From: Butyrivibrio sp. AE3009
GTDB taxonomy: Bacteria > Bacillota > Clostridia > Lachnospirales > Lachnospiraceae
Length of the DNA: 64,000 bases
Direction: 5' to 3'
Assembly (NCBI RefSeq): GCF_000420845.1
Contig: NZ_ATVS01000016.1
Coordinates: 1 to 64,000 of the forward strand
A program made the translations under genes and the position numbers. The notes beneath the pieces are model-generated. The model saw only the letters and a program-made list of their open reading frames with translations. It ran no database searches and was not told the DNA's origin. Of the stretch, positions 43,509-51,772 are shown in pieces; position 1 is the stretch's first letter; each line of letters starts with the position of its first letter.

Positions 43509-45428
43509 TTATTCTGTATAGTTATTCATCATGTACTCGTTGTTGGTCCAGGGTTTCCTTGCTGTGAAAAGGCTACCGTCAGCCTTTTTTACATAAACTG
43601 CAGGGAAGTAATGGATGAACAGTGGTGTAAGGCACAGAGTATAGCCTCCAGCGTTGGTATATACCACCCTGTCTCCTATATTAAGAGCCGCCTCATCGGT
43701 TACCTCAAAGAGCCTGTCATACTCCATGCAGGTAGCTCCGCATATCATCTGTGAAGGAACCGTCTCCCTGTCGGATGCACCGCCCCTGTACTCGAATCTG
43801 TGAGGATACCAGCGCCTTGTAACCTGAGGATTGAGATTCACTCTGCTGCCATCGGTCACAATATAGGTGTGCTCCCTTACCTTCTTCACATCAATAACAC
43901 TTGTCACGAAATCAAAGGAAGATGAAACCAGGGAAACACCGGGTTCCATAACAAGCTTGGTTTTATTCATATCAAAGCCCTTAGAGAGAACCTCTGCTAT
44001 CGCAGGTACATAGTCCCTGAAGTCAGGCTTACCCTTAACTCCGCCGTAGTAGCCGCCTCCCATGTCCACATACTCAAGCTCAAGGCCAAACTCACCGGCT
44101 GCAGATACCGCTATCTCCGCCAGCGCTTTGTAAGCATTAAGAGATCTGGACTTGGTGGAGGAATGAAGGTGAAGTCCCGCTATCTTAACGTTAGGAATTG
44201 CCTTAAGAGTATCAATGACTCTTCCCAACTCTCCGTTCTCATAGCAGTAGCCAAAGCGGCTTCCCTCCTCGTCCGCAAGAACCTCCTCAGGAAGTCTGGA
44301 CACCATGTCATAATTGACGCGAAGTCCCACCTTAAGACTCTTTGACGGATCAGCCTTGGCAAGCTCGCCGAGCCATACCGGCTCATAGCTTGAATCCATA
44401 TTTACTATACCGCCTCCAAGGAGCACCTTTTCAAAAGTTGCTCTATCCTTGATGGGGCCGTTGTAGATTATTCTGTCGGTGCTGTAGCCAAGTGAAAGCG
44501 CCAGCTCACATTCCTTATCAGATACAACCTCCGCATAGAAGCCCTTGTCCCGAAGGTGTGCAAGAAGCCAGGGCAGTGAATTGGTCTTCACGGAAAAAGA
44601 ACAGATGTAATTATTCCAGCTCTTATCCAGAGCGCCCTTCAGCATATCTATATCACCGTCAAGAAGTGCCTCGTCCACTCTGTAATAGGGTGTAGCAAGC
44701 TCCTTGTCGTCAAAAGCCTTTCTGTCAGCAGATCTATCAGCTTCCTTAAGCTCCATCAGACGCCTGTACTTAATCTCAGCCATTCTGAAATCTTCCATGG
44801 TGTCTATGTCCTGGACCTCATCCTCTGTGAGGATAACGGGAACCATATCCTCTGTGTCAGTGGTTCCTTCACGGAAAAAAGCATCTGTTCTGCATGCGTA
44901 GAACTGTCCGCTGTCATGATAGAGCTTCTCAAGATCCTGTGATCTTGTAGTGGCAAACTCGGGATGTTTTCTAACCAGTCTCCCATCCACTATGACAAAC
45001 CCTCTCTGGGGCGGATAGGAAAATGAAACTACAGGTGTTACGGATTCGTGCTCTTTAAGTAGCTCCATGGCTTCTCTTAATCTATCAGCCGTTATGAATG
45101 GAGCTGTAGGATACAGGCAACAGAAGGTGTCGAAGTCTCTGCCCTGCTCCCTGTATTTGTTAAGAACCTCTGCTATTACTTCATCGGTGGTAGCATAGTC
45201 CCCTGCGGTATCATCGGATCTTCTGAAGGGTACAGCTGCTCCCGCAGCTCTTGCAACCTCAGCTATCCTGTCGTCATCGGTGGATACCATAACCTCCTCA
45301 AAGACGCCGCTATCAAGGGCTGCCCTGATGGAATACTCTATGATTGGCTTACCGCAGAACTCCTTGATGTTCTTGCCGGGAATCCTCTTGCTTCCGCCTC
45401 TTGCGGTTATAATGGCAACAGAGCCCAT
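43509..45428 (-). CDS. Fusion: PseF-type CMP-nonulosonate cytidylyltransferase plus PLP decarboxylase-fold domain
   Basis: A 639-residue two-domain protein. Residues 1-230 or so are an acylneuraminate cytidylyltransferase: IITARGGSKRIPGKN (residues 6-20), LYPTAPF, and TRSQDLEKLYHDSGQFY typical of PseF. Residues 245-639 form a fold-type III PLP enzyme of the ornithine/lysine/diaminopimelate decarboxylase group. The PLP lysine is probably K281 in SFSVKTN, followed by HLHS (420-423), the phosphate loop GGG (457-459), ICGATCMEYD (562-571, matching the catalytic C-x3-D region) and NAGGYT. The usual EPGR reads EPGV (495-498), so a substrate or phosphate contact is changed. Domain order is colinear with no frameshift. 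It is joined to the upstream ATP-grasp gene by a one-base TAATG overlap. Such a fusion is unusual; the role of the PLP domain is unknown. Confidence 0.88.
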   Translation of the reverse strand: MGSVAIITARGGSKRIPGKNIKEFCGKPIIEYSIRAALDSGVFEEVMVSTDDDRIAEVARAAGAAVPFRRSDDTAGDYATTDEVIAEVLNKYREQGRDFDTFCCLYPTAPFITADRLREAMELLKEHESVTPVVSFSYPPQRGFVIVDGRLVRKHPEFATTRSQDLEKLYHDSGQFYACRTDAFFREGTTDTEDMVPVILTEDEVQDIDTMEDFRMAEIKYRRLMELKEADRSADRKAFDDKELATPYYRVDEALLDGDIDMLKGALDKSWNNYICSFSVKTNSLPWLLAHLRDKGFYAEVVSDKECELALSLGYSTDRIIYNGPIKDRATFEKVLLGGGIVNMDSSYEPVWLGELAKADPSKSLKVGLRVNYDMVSRLPEEVLADEEGSRFGYCYENGELGRVIDTLKAIPNVKIAGLHLHSSTKSRSLNAYKALAEIAVSAAGEFGLELEYVDMGGGYYGGVKGKPDFRDYVPAIAEVLSKGFDMNKTKLVMEPGVSLVSSSFDFVTSVIDVKKVREHTYIVTDGSRVNLNPQVTRRWYPHRFEYRGGASDRETVPSQMICGATCMEYDRLFEVTDEAALNIGDRVVYTNAGGYTLCLTPLFIHYFPAVYVKKADGSLFTARKPWTNNEYMMNNYTE

Positions 45429-46627
45429 TAAACTTCCTCCGTTTCAAACTCTCCAAGTATATCATTTGCTATTTTAATCAGCTCATCCCTTGATGAACCC
45501 TGAATGCAGAAGTACCCTCTTCCCATGATGGAAGCGCCGTTTGTCACCTTGCCAAGGATATCACCGGGTCTGATATTGCAGTTCCAGGCAACTATCGGGT
45601 AGTTGTCCTTAAGCTCATCTGCAGTGGGAACATAGTTAACTCTTACTTTCTCAAGATCGAAGTATCTTATCATCATATCCCCGGAGATTGTTGTCTCGAA
45701 GGAATAGCTCTTCCCAAGGGCAGGTACAGCCATTTTCAGGAACTCTCCGACCTCATCAACTCCGCTTGCCATGGGAGTAAAAAGATTGTGAAGGTTATGT
45801 CCCGAAGGCCTTGCTGAGGTCTCGATAAGGAAAGGATTGCCGTTACTGTCCTTGATAATATCCGCATGGATCAGGTTGTTTCTAAATCCAAGTGTCTCTC
45901 CAACCTTCTGCATGAAGGCCCTTAGCTTATCAAAAAATTCCTTGTTATCGGAAGTCTGATTAATGGAATAGTATCCCACACACTCCCTGTAGGGCGGAGG
46001 AGTATTCTCCTTGCCTCTAAGAAGAATAAGCTTGAACTTGCCATCAACGAAGGCTCCGTCCAGGCCGAACTCCGGTCCCGGAACGCAGGTCTCTATCACA
46101 TAATCCTCATCAAAGGGAAGCTGTGACAAGAATCCCTCCTGAAGCGCCTCGGGGCTGTCGAAGATCTCAACCCCCCTGCTTCCTGAACCGAATCTTGGCT
46201 TAACCACCACAGGATATACAGTATTCAGCTCATTGGCATATAAACAGGTCTCTCCTGCGGGAACCAGATACAGCTCGCAGTTTCTAAGACCCTTAGCGGA
46301 TAACCTTCCGTGAAAATCATATTTGTCGGTGCAGAGCCTTGCAGCTTCTGCGGATACTCCCGTAAGACCGTAGGCATCATTAACGTAACCTGTGGTTGTA
46401 AGGTATCGTCCTATGGGCACAGGAATAATAACATCCGGTTTCTGTGAATCCAGGATCTCCAGCACCTTCTCGGGATCGCGGATATCCACCACGTAGGACT
46501 TATCCGCCGCGGTAAGGCCGGGAGCCTTGGGATCACCGTCAAGAGCTATTACTTCCATCCCCAGCTCTTTTGCCTTGTTTATTCCATATATTGATTCAGA
46601 GCTTGCTCCGATTACAGCTGCTCTCAT
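45428..46627 (-). CDS. ATP-grasp ligase of the nonulosonate module
   Basis: A 399-residue ATP-grasp protein. It starts AAVIGASSESIYGINKAKEL, has the ATP-binding Lys in YPVVVKPRFGSGSRGVEIF, ETCVPGPEFGLDGAFVDG, and the metal ligands in PFLIETSARPSGHNLHNLF. The SARPSGHN block resembles carboxylate-amine ligases that form peptide-like bonds. Its stop codon overlaps the start of the cytidylyltransferase-decarboxylase gene as TAATG, so the two are co-translated. I infer that it attaches an amino acid or amine to a sugar amine or carboxylate of the nonulosonate or its precursor. It is only distantly related to the ATP-grasp protein at 18237-19226. RBS GGAG. Confidence 0.82.
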   Translation of the reverse strand: MRAAVIGASSESIYGINKAKELGMEVIALDGDPKAPGLTAADKSYVVDIRDPEKVLEILDSQKPDVIIPVPIGRYLTTTGYVNDAYGLTGVSAEAARLCTDKYDFHGRLSAKGLRNCELYLVPAGETCLYANELNTVYPVVVKPRFGSGSRGVEIFDSPEALQEGFLSQLPFDEDYVIETCVPGPEFGLDGAFVDGKFKLILLRGKENTPPPYRECVGYYSINQTSDNKEFFDKLRAFMQKVGETLGFRNNLIHADIIKDSNGNPFLIETSARPSGHNLHNLFTPMASGVDEVGEFLKMAVPALGKSYSFETTISGDMMIRYFDLEKVRVNYVPTADELKDNYPIVAWNCNIRPGDILGKVTNGASIMGRGYFCIQGSSRDELIKIANDILGEFETEEV

Positions 46628-46670
46628 ATAATATCTCCTTAAATTAAGTTTACCTGTCTATTATAGGCAC

Positions 46671-48293
46671 TCACTTCAGCCCATAGCAAGCCCACATGTC
46701 CTCGGTAAAGAGCTCCTCCATGGAAGACAGCTTAGTGCAGCTCTCCAGGAGATTGTCAAAGGCCTGCTTCTGAAGATCATCATCTGCCGCATACAGAGTA
46801 ATGCTGTCTGCATTTACCACGTCACCCTCCGTCAGAGCCTCAAGATTCTCCTCATTCATATAGAAGACCCTGTCATACATAAGAAGCTCATCCGTAAGTC
46901 TCCACACATTCTGCGGCGTTGCGGGATTAAACATAACAACCGCCACCTGATCCTTATGATCTGCGGCATAGGCTATCTTCTCCGGATCCTCCTTGTAGAG
47001 GAACAATACGTTTCCGTCTGTTGCAAGCCCCTTTACGATGAGAATTGCAAAAAACACCGCCATTACCATCACAAGACTTCTCTTCTTATTATCCTTGCCA
47101 AAGCTCTCAATCCGGTAAAAAACTATGTACACATCCCAGATGATAAAGAAGATGATAAGTCCGTAAATCGGCATCTCATACCTATTGGAAGCAGCTCCCA
47201 CCAGCAGCGCAGTCTTAGCCGTAAGAATAAAATACACAGCGGTTGCCACCAAAAGGCCAATGATCTCAGGTCTTGGAGACTGATACTTCTGCCTCTTGCC
47301 TGTAGCTACGTCCCTGCTCCTTCGAAGATTCAGGTACATTGTTCCCATCAGAATAAGCGTTATGATGATAAGCAGGCACTTACCGAATACGAAGTCATTA
47401 AGAAGTCCGATAAAAAAGGACATTCTCATCCAGGTCCCCGCCAGATCCAGAAGACCTCCCGCCGCATCTGCTCCCCTGTAGCCACCAAAGATATGGCTAA
47501 TGCAGGAAGGATAGGTAATGATCGCAAGTCCCAGAGCCAGCACATTGGCTCCCGCATAGATGAAGGCCTTCTTAAAATCAAACCTTGAAAAGGCCAGCCA
47601 CAAAAAAGTAAAAGCTCCGATTCCCACCCAGAAATACAGATAGAAATACTGAGTCAGAAATCCCAGATAGGATACCAATACAATCGGTGCCCAAACAGCA
47701 ATCAGCTTTTTGATATCCTTCGCATCATCCTTAGATGAACCTTCAGAGAATGCCTCTTTTTTGATAAATCTAATATGTATCAGCGCACAGGCAAATACTG
47801 CAGTGGTAAGCCATGCATACATGCGGATCAGCATATTGCAGGATATGGTCTGGGGATTCATCCCGAAGAAAGCCAGAACCAGCAGCTGAACCAGCATTGG
47901 AACCTCCAGCTCCTTGGTTATAAGGTATAGGAGCCAGAAGGAAATGCAGAAGGCTATCAGATTGGCTATAAGTCCGGACCACTTGCTGAAAAGCCCAGGC
48001 GTCAGCGAACATATAGTATGGAAAATCCAGTAATAGAGCGGCGGATGCACATCCCAGGACTGAACGAGCTTAACCAGTCCGTAGCTAAAGCCCTCCCCTT
48101 TTTTCACCGAGAACTCATCAAGGATCGTCTGCCTGTCCTGCCACTCCCTGTCAGGCTGATAGAGCCCCAGTGACCTGTTACTGGAATAATAGGTATAATA
48201 TTCGTCCTCATGAAAGCCCGACTTCTGAAATCCGAAGTACAAAGTAGTTATTATTGAGGCAAGAAAGATCAGCCATACATACACTTTTTTCAT
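46671..48293 (-). CDS. GT39/GT83-like membrane glycosyltransferase
   Basis: A 540-residue GT-C protein with about ten spans. The first outer loop reads GFHEDEYYTYYSSNRSLGLY, containing the Asp-Glu catalytic motif, and SWDVHPPLYYWIFHTI contains the H-P-P-L-Y-Y motif shared by the ArnT/RgtA-D and PMT families. It should transfer a sugar from a polyprenyl-phosphate donor on the outer face of the membrane. The likely donor-makers are the GtrB-like enzymes in this locus. It precedes the nonulosonate module by 43 bases. RBS AAGAGG. Confidence 0.85.
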   Translation of the reverse strand: MKKVYVWLIFLASIITTLYFGFQKSGFHEDEYYTYYSSNRSLGLYQPDREWQDRQTILDEFSVKKGEGFSYGLVKLVQSWDVHPPLYYWIFHTICSLTPGLFSKWSGLIANLIAFCISFWLLYLITKELEVPMLVQLLVLAFFGMNPQTISCNMLIRMYAWLTTAVFACALIHIRFIKKEAFSEGSSKDDAKDIKKLIAVWAPIVLVSYLGFLTQYFYLYFWVGIGAFTFLWLAFSRFDFKKAFIYAGANVLALGLAIITYPSCISHIFGGYRGADAAGGLLDLAGTWMRMSFFIGLLNDFVFGKCLLIIITLILMGTMYLNLRRSRDVATGKRQKYQSPRPEIIGLLVATAVYFILTAKTALLVGAASNRYEMPIYGLIIFFIIWDVYIVFYRIESFGKDNKKRSLVMVMAVFFAILIVKGLATDGNVLFLYKEDPEKIAYAADHKDQVAVVMFNPATPQNVWRLTDELLMYDRVFYMNEENLEALTEGDVVNADSITLYAADDDLQKQAFDNLLESCTKLSSMEELFTEDMWACYGLK

Positions 48294-48294
48294 A

Positions 48295-49299
48295 TCACAG
48301 ACCTCTTACCTTGGCATGAAGCCATCTCACCGCCTTGGGCGCAGGGGCAAGTATCCTAAGATACGTTTTCTGCTTGGAGGTAAGATAGGGATTCTTCTTA
48401 ATATTTCTCATGTTCTGTCTGATATAGGTAACAACCTCTCTGTAGAAGGTGTTGTCCCCCGTCATCTTGCTGACCGGAATGTGGAGCAGATAATCAAGCC
48501 TCTGATAATAGCCAAATCTCTCCGCCACGGGGATCAGCTCGGGATGGTGCTTCTTGACAAGATCCAGTGCCACATCCGCATTTCTGACAATATCTGTAAA
48601 CACGGAGGGAAAATAGTCCTTGTCCTGTGCCTTTTTCCTGGAGTTGGAGCCCGTGCGATAGAATACGTGGTAGTACTGCTCCGGAAGAATAACCAGTTTG
48701 TCTATCCTTCCAAGCACATGTATCATCAGGTAAAAGTCTTCGTTGAGCTCTCCCTCGGGAAATCTCATATCTCCAAGGGCACTCTTTTTGGTCAGCTTGG
48801 TGCAAAAAGAAGCATCCCCGGTGTGCATAAGAAGGGTCCTAAGGTGCTCAGAGGCTGTGATCACAGTCTCTTGCTTCGGAGGAATGACCACATCCGGAAG
48901 CTTGGAGCCGTCCTCTGCGATCTCATCTCTGGAGATCTGCACCATATCGGCATTGTTCCTAAGGGCTGCCTCCATGAGCCTTGAATACATCCGGCTGTCG
49001 ATGTAATCGTCGCTGTCAACAAAGCCCAGGTATTCGCCTGTAGCCCTGCTGATTCCAAGGTTCCTGGCGCTGCTGGAGCCGCCGTTTTCCTTGTGGAGAG
49101 CCGTCACATTGGCATATTTTGCTGCCAGCTCATCGGCCACCTGCGCTGTTCCGTCGGTGGAGCCGTCGTCCACAACAATTATCTCAAGAAGCTCCCTTGG
49201 ATAATCGGACATAGCCACGGATTCCACGCATTTTGGCAAAAGGTCTTTAATATTATATGCAGGTATGATAACTGAGATCTTACTGCTAAAATCCGGCAT
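48295..49299 (-). CDS. Glycosyltransferase family 2
   Basis: A 334-residue GT-A enzyme. It opens KISVIIPAYNIKDLLPKCVE and has IIVVDDGSTDGTAQVADE, GGSSSARNLGISRATGEYLG and FVDSDDYI with the catalytic metal site. No membrane spans are seen. It ends one base before the GT39-like gene's start, so they are co-transcribed. RBS GGGAG. It is probably a cytoplasmic repeat-unit transferase; donor unknown. Confidence 0.9.
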   Translation of the reverse strand: MPDFSSKISVIIPAYNIKDLLPKCVESVAMSDYPRELLEIIVVDDGSTDGTAQVADELAAKYANVTALHKENGGSSSARNLGISRATGEYLGFVDSDDYIDSRMYSRLMEAALRNNADMVQISRDEIAEDGSKLPDVVIPPKQETVITASEHLRTLLMHTGDASFCTKLTKKSALGDMRFPEGELNEDFYLMIHVLGRIDKLVILPEQYYHVFYRTGSNSRKKAQDKDYFPSVFTDIVRNADVALDLVKKHHPELIPVAERFGYYQRLDYLLHIPVSKMTGDNTFYREVVTYIRQNMRNIKKNPYLTSKQKTYLRILAPAPKAVRWLHAKVRGL

Positions 49300-49314
49300 A
49301 TCTATTCTCCCGTT

Positions 49315-50571
49315 TTACTTTTTTCCCGCGCTCTTTCCGGTATTTGCTGTCACCTTGATGACAGTCTCAGGGATCATCTGCTTGTACAGGTCATAGCCAA
49401 GAAGCAGGATGATTGTCAGCATTGCCATCGTAAGCGGCCACAAAAGAGTAACCGTTGAACCGAAAAGATATCTTGTATAGGTGATCATGGTGATAACCTG
49501 AAGTGCCGCGCAGATGGGCATCTTTTTGTAATTGAGCATTCCGTAGATAACTGCCATAACCTCAGGGATATAGCCGTATCTCTCATGCATTACCGGCAGG
49601 CAGAAAGTGCACACCTCCATGGTAAAGATCGCAAGAGTCAGCATATATCTTGAAGTGATCTTGAAATCTTTTTTGTAAACATAATAGGCAATAGAGCCGA
49701 AGATCATAAGGGTGCAGACTGTTCCGCCAAGGATAAGTCCTCTTCTGGTGTATTTCTCAATATCAGTGGTGATAATGGTGTAGATACTGGGATAGTTCAT
49801 GGAGAGTCTTGAGAACATTGTCACCTGCTTGCCGTAGATTCCCAGAAGGTCTCCCCAGGGTCTTCCTGCGATGGCAGAAGGAACCATGGCCAGAATATAG
49901 ATAACAGGGATCCAGAAAATGTATCTTATCTTGATCTTGTTCTTCAGCCACATGATGATAATGAAGGGCATGAAGAAAATGGCCTGCTGCTTGAAGCTGT
50001 AAGCAATTGCCATGTAAATAAAAGTTCTGTTGTCATGCTCGTTCATAGCATGATACAAAGACAGCAATATAAAAGCTGTGTAGATGGAATCGTTCTGTCC
50101 CCAGGCTGCGCTGTTAAGAGCTACAGTGGGAAGGAACATGATTGCCGCATAGGACATAATAGCCTTGTTGACATTTCCGCCGGTCACATGGAAAGTAATA
50201 CGCATAACAGCCACTGCGCAGACAAAATCAAAGATAACCGAAACCGTCTTGATCAGATAAATATCGCTGATTCCTCCGCCAATATAGTGCAGGATCACGA
50301 TAATATACTGGAACATGCAGTTGTAATCAAAGGTGCTGGCATCGCTCACACCGGGTGTAATACCAAGGTAAGCAAAACCTCCTGCCTCATGGCACTCTCT
50401 CATCCAATCAGCGAAGGCAGTACTGTAATCTCCCGATAAGATGTTATAAAAGGCAAACCTGTAGATCAGTCCCAAACAGCTCAGGGCTATAACAAACAGG
50501 AAGTCAAACATCTTGATGGTAACTTTTCCCACCTCAATTTCGTTGTTAAAAAACTTATCGATAGCTCTCAT
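49315..50571 (-). CDS. GT-C mannosyltransferase-like membrane protein (COG5542/GT87-like)
   Basis: A 418-residue protein with about ten spans. The motif LNSAAWGQNDSIYTAFILL, including W-G-Q-x-D, and the later LPVMHERYGYIPEVMAV are diagnostic of Gpi18-like/DUF2029 mannosyltransferases. The N-terminal outer loop has GDYSTAFADWMRECHEAGG with the acidic residues expected for a GT-C active site. It likely adds a sugar from a polyprenyl-phosphate donor outside the membrane. RBS AGGAG. It is one of five GT-C-like proteins in the window. Confidence 0.85.
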   Translation of the reverse strand: MRAIDKFFNNEIEVGKVTIKMFDFLFVIALSCLGLIYRFAFYNILSGDYSTAFADWMRECHEAGGFAYLGITPGVSDASTFDYNCMFQYIIVILHYIGGGISDIYLIKTVSVIFDFVCAVAVMRITFHVTGGNVNKAIMSYAAIMFLPTVALNSAAWGQNDSIYTAFILLSLYHAMNEHDNRTFIYMAIAYSFKQQAIFFMPFIIIMWLKNKIKIRYIFWIPVIYILAMVPSAIAGRPWGDLLGIYGKQVTMFSRLSMNYPSIYTIITTDIEKYTRRGLILGGTVCTLMIFGSIAYYVYKKDFKITSRYMLTLAIFTMEVCTFCLPVMHERYGYIPEVMAVIYGMLNYKKMPICAALQVITMITYTRYLFGSTVTLLWPLTMAMLTIILLLGYDLYKQMIPETVIKVTANTGKSAGKK

Positions 50572-50580
50572 AATCTCCTC

Positions 50581-51771
50581 TTACTCCAAAACATTTCTTT
50601 CTTGCATAGTTCTTGCAAATCCCGCAGGCTTATATACCTCAGCAAGGCTCATGGGTCCTTCCGCAGCAGGTTCTACCTCACCCTTTTCCAAGTAGCCTTT
50701 GCAGAATCTTACAAGCTCCGATGCAGCTTTTTCGGCATTCCATAAATTTCTTATAGTATCAGCCGCATTTTTGCCATATTCAGCTATTTTATCATTATTC
50801 TCAAAAAGGTAAAGGACGTTCTTCTCAAAGTCCTCGTAGCTGCCTTTTCTGTATATTCGTCCGTTGTAACCGTGCTCAATAAGGAAGGGAACAGCTCCCG
50901 CTTCCCCCGATGCCACCACCGCGGCGCCGCAACCCATGGCCTCGTTCACGACAGCTCCCCAGCCCTCGAGATAATTGCTGGTAAAAAGAAAAACGTCTGC
51001 TTCCTTCATATGTTCCAGAACCCTTGCAGGCTTAAGGCCTCCTGTTAATGTAACCCCGGAAGTGAGCCCGGCACGTCTTACTCTCTCAGCGAGAGTCCCG
51101 GACAGCCTTCCGTCTCCAATGATTTCCATGGTGAAATCATAGCCCTTATTATTCAGGGTCTCAGCAACTTTCACAGCATATTCAGGGTGCTTTAGATCTA
51201 TGAGGCGCCCTGCCCAGCAGATCTTAATGGGTCTCCTGTTGCAGTTACCATATTCCCTGCCTTCGTCATCACTCTCAGGAAAATATCCCCACTTCAGCAT
51301 CTTGCCGGGATAACTGTGAATGAGCCTGAAATCCGATGCCACATAGGCCCCGGCGCAGAGAAGAAATACCGGCTTTTTTCTGTAGACGTAGTGTTCCTCT
51401 CTCTTTTTCTTAAGGCCCTTGGGGCTTATTGCCTTCCACTGACCTTCTCTGTAGATCCTCTCACTGACTCTGAAAGATAGCTTGCCCGAAGATAAGCGCT
51501 CCTTCTCAATCTCGGCTGTAAGACCCTCGGTCCAGCCAAATATCGTCACATCACTGCCCAGGATAAGGTCCTTGCACTTCTCCTCATCCTTGTACATTTC
51601 AAGGACGAAGGGAAAATCGGAAGTTCTGACACCCCATCCCATCTGCAGCCTTTTTTCCTCCATAGGCATGACCTGTATAAAATTAAATTCTACCTCATCA
51701 AGAGAAGCCATGGCCTTGCAAAAAGGAAGCTGATGGTGGTTTATGTAGTTGGACACAAAGGTTATGACCAT
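50581..51771 (-). CDS. Glycosyltransferase family 4
   Basis: A 396-residue GT-B enzyme. It begins VITFVSNYINHHQLPFCKAM and has ICWAGRLIDLKHPEYAVKVA at the domain junction and TSNYLEGWGAVVNEAMGCGA at the donor site. The N-terminal half, with NYINHHQLPFCK, is typical of a GT4 subgroup lacking the GGAERV loop. The C-terminal 25 residues are a Pro/Glu-rich tail. It starts one base after the upstream GT4 gene ends. Donor unknown. Confidence 0.88.
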   Translation of the reverse strand: MVITFVSNYINHHQLPFCKAMASLDEVEFNFIQVMPMEEKRLQMGWGVRTSDFPFVLEMYKDEEKCKDLILGSDVTIFGWTEGLTAEIEKERLSSGKLSFRVSERIYREGQWKAISPKGLKKKREEHYVYRKKPVFLLCAGAYVASDFRLIHSYPGKMLKWGYFPESDDEGREYGNCNRRPIKICWAGRLIDLKHPEYAVKVAETLNNKGYDFTMEIIGDGRLSGTLAERVRRAGLTSGVTLTGGLKPARVLEHMKEADVFLFTSNYLEGWGAVVNEAMGCGAAVVASGEAGAVPFLIEHGYNGRIYRKGSYEDFEKNVLYLFENNDKIAEYGKNAADTIRNLWNAEKAASELVRFCKGYLEKGEVEPAAEGPMSLAEVYKPAGFARTMQERNVLE

Positions 51772-51772
51772 A

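Noticed and set aside
43509..45428. The cytidylyltransferase-decarboxylase protein as two genes merged by a sequencing error
   Set aside because: The reading frame is continuous through a normal-looking linker, with no stop, RBS or start codon signal between the domains. This was judged by eye only.
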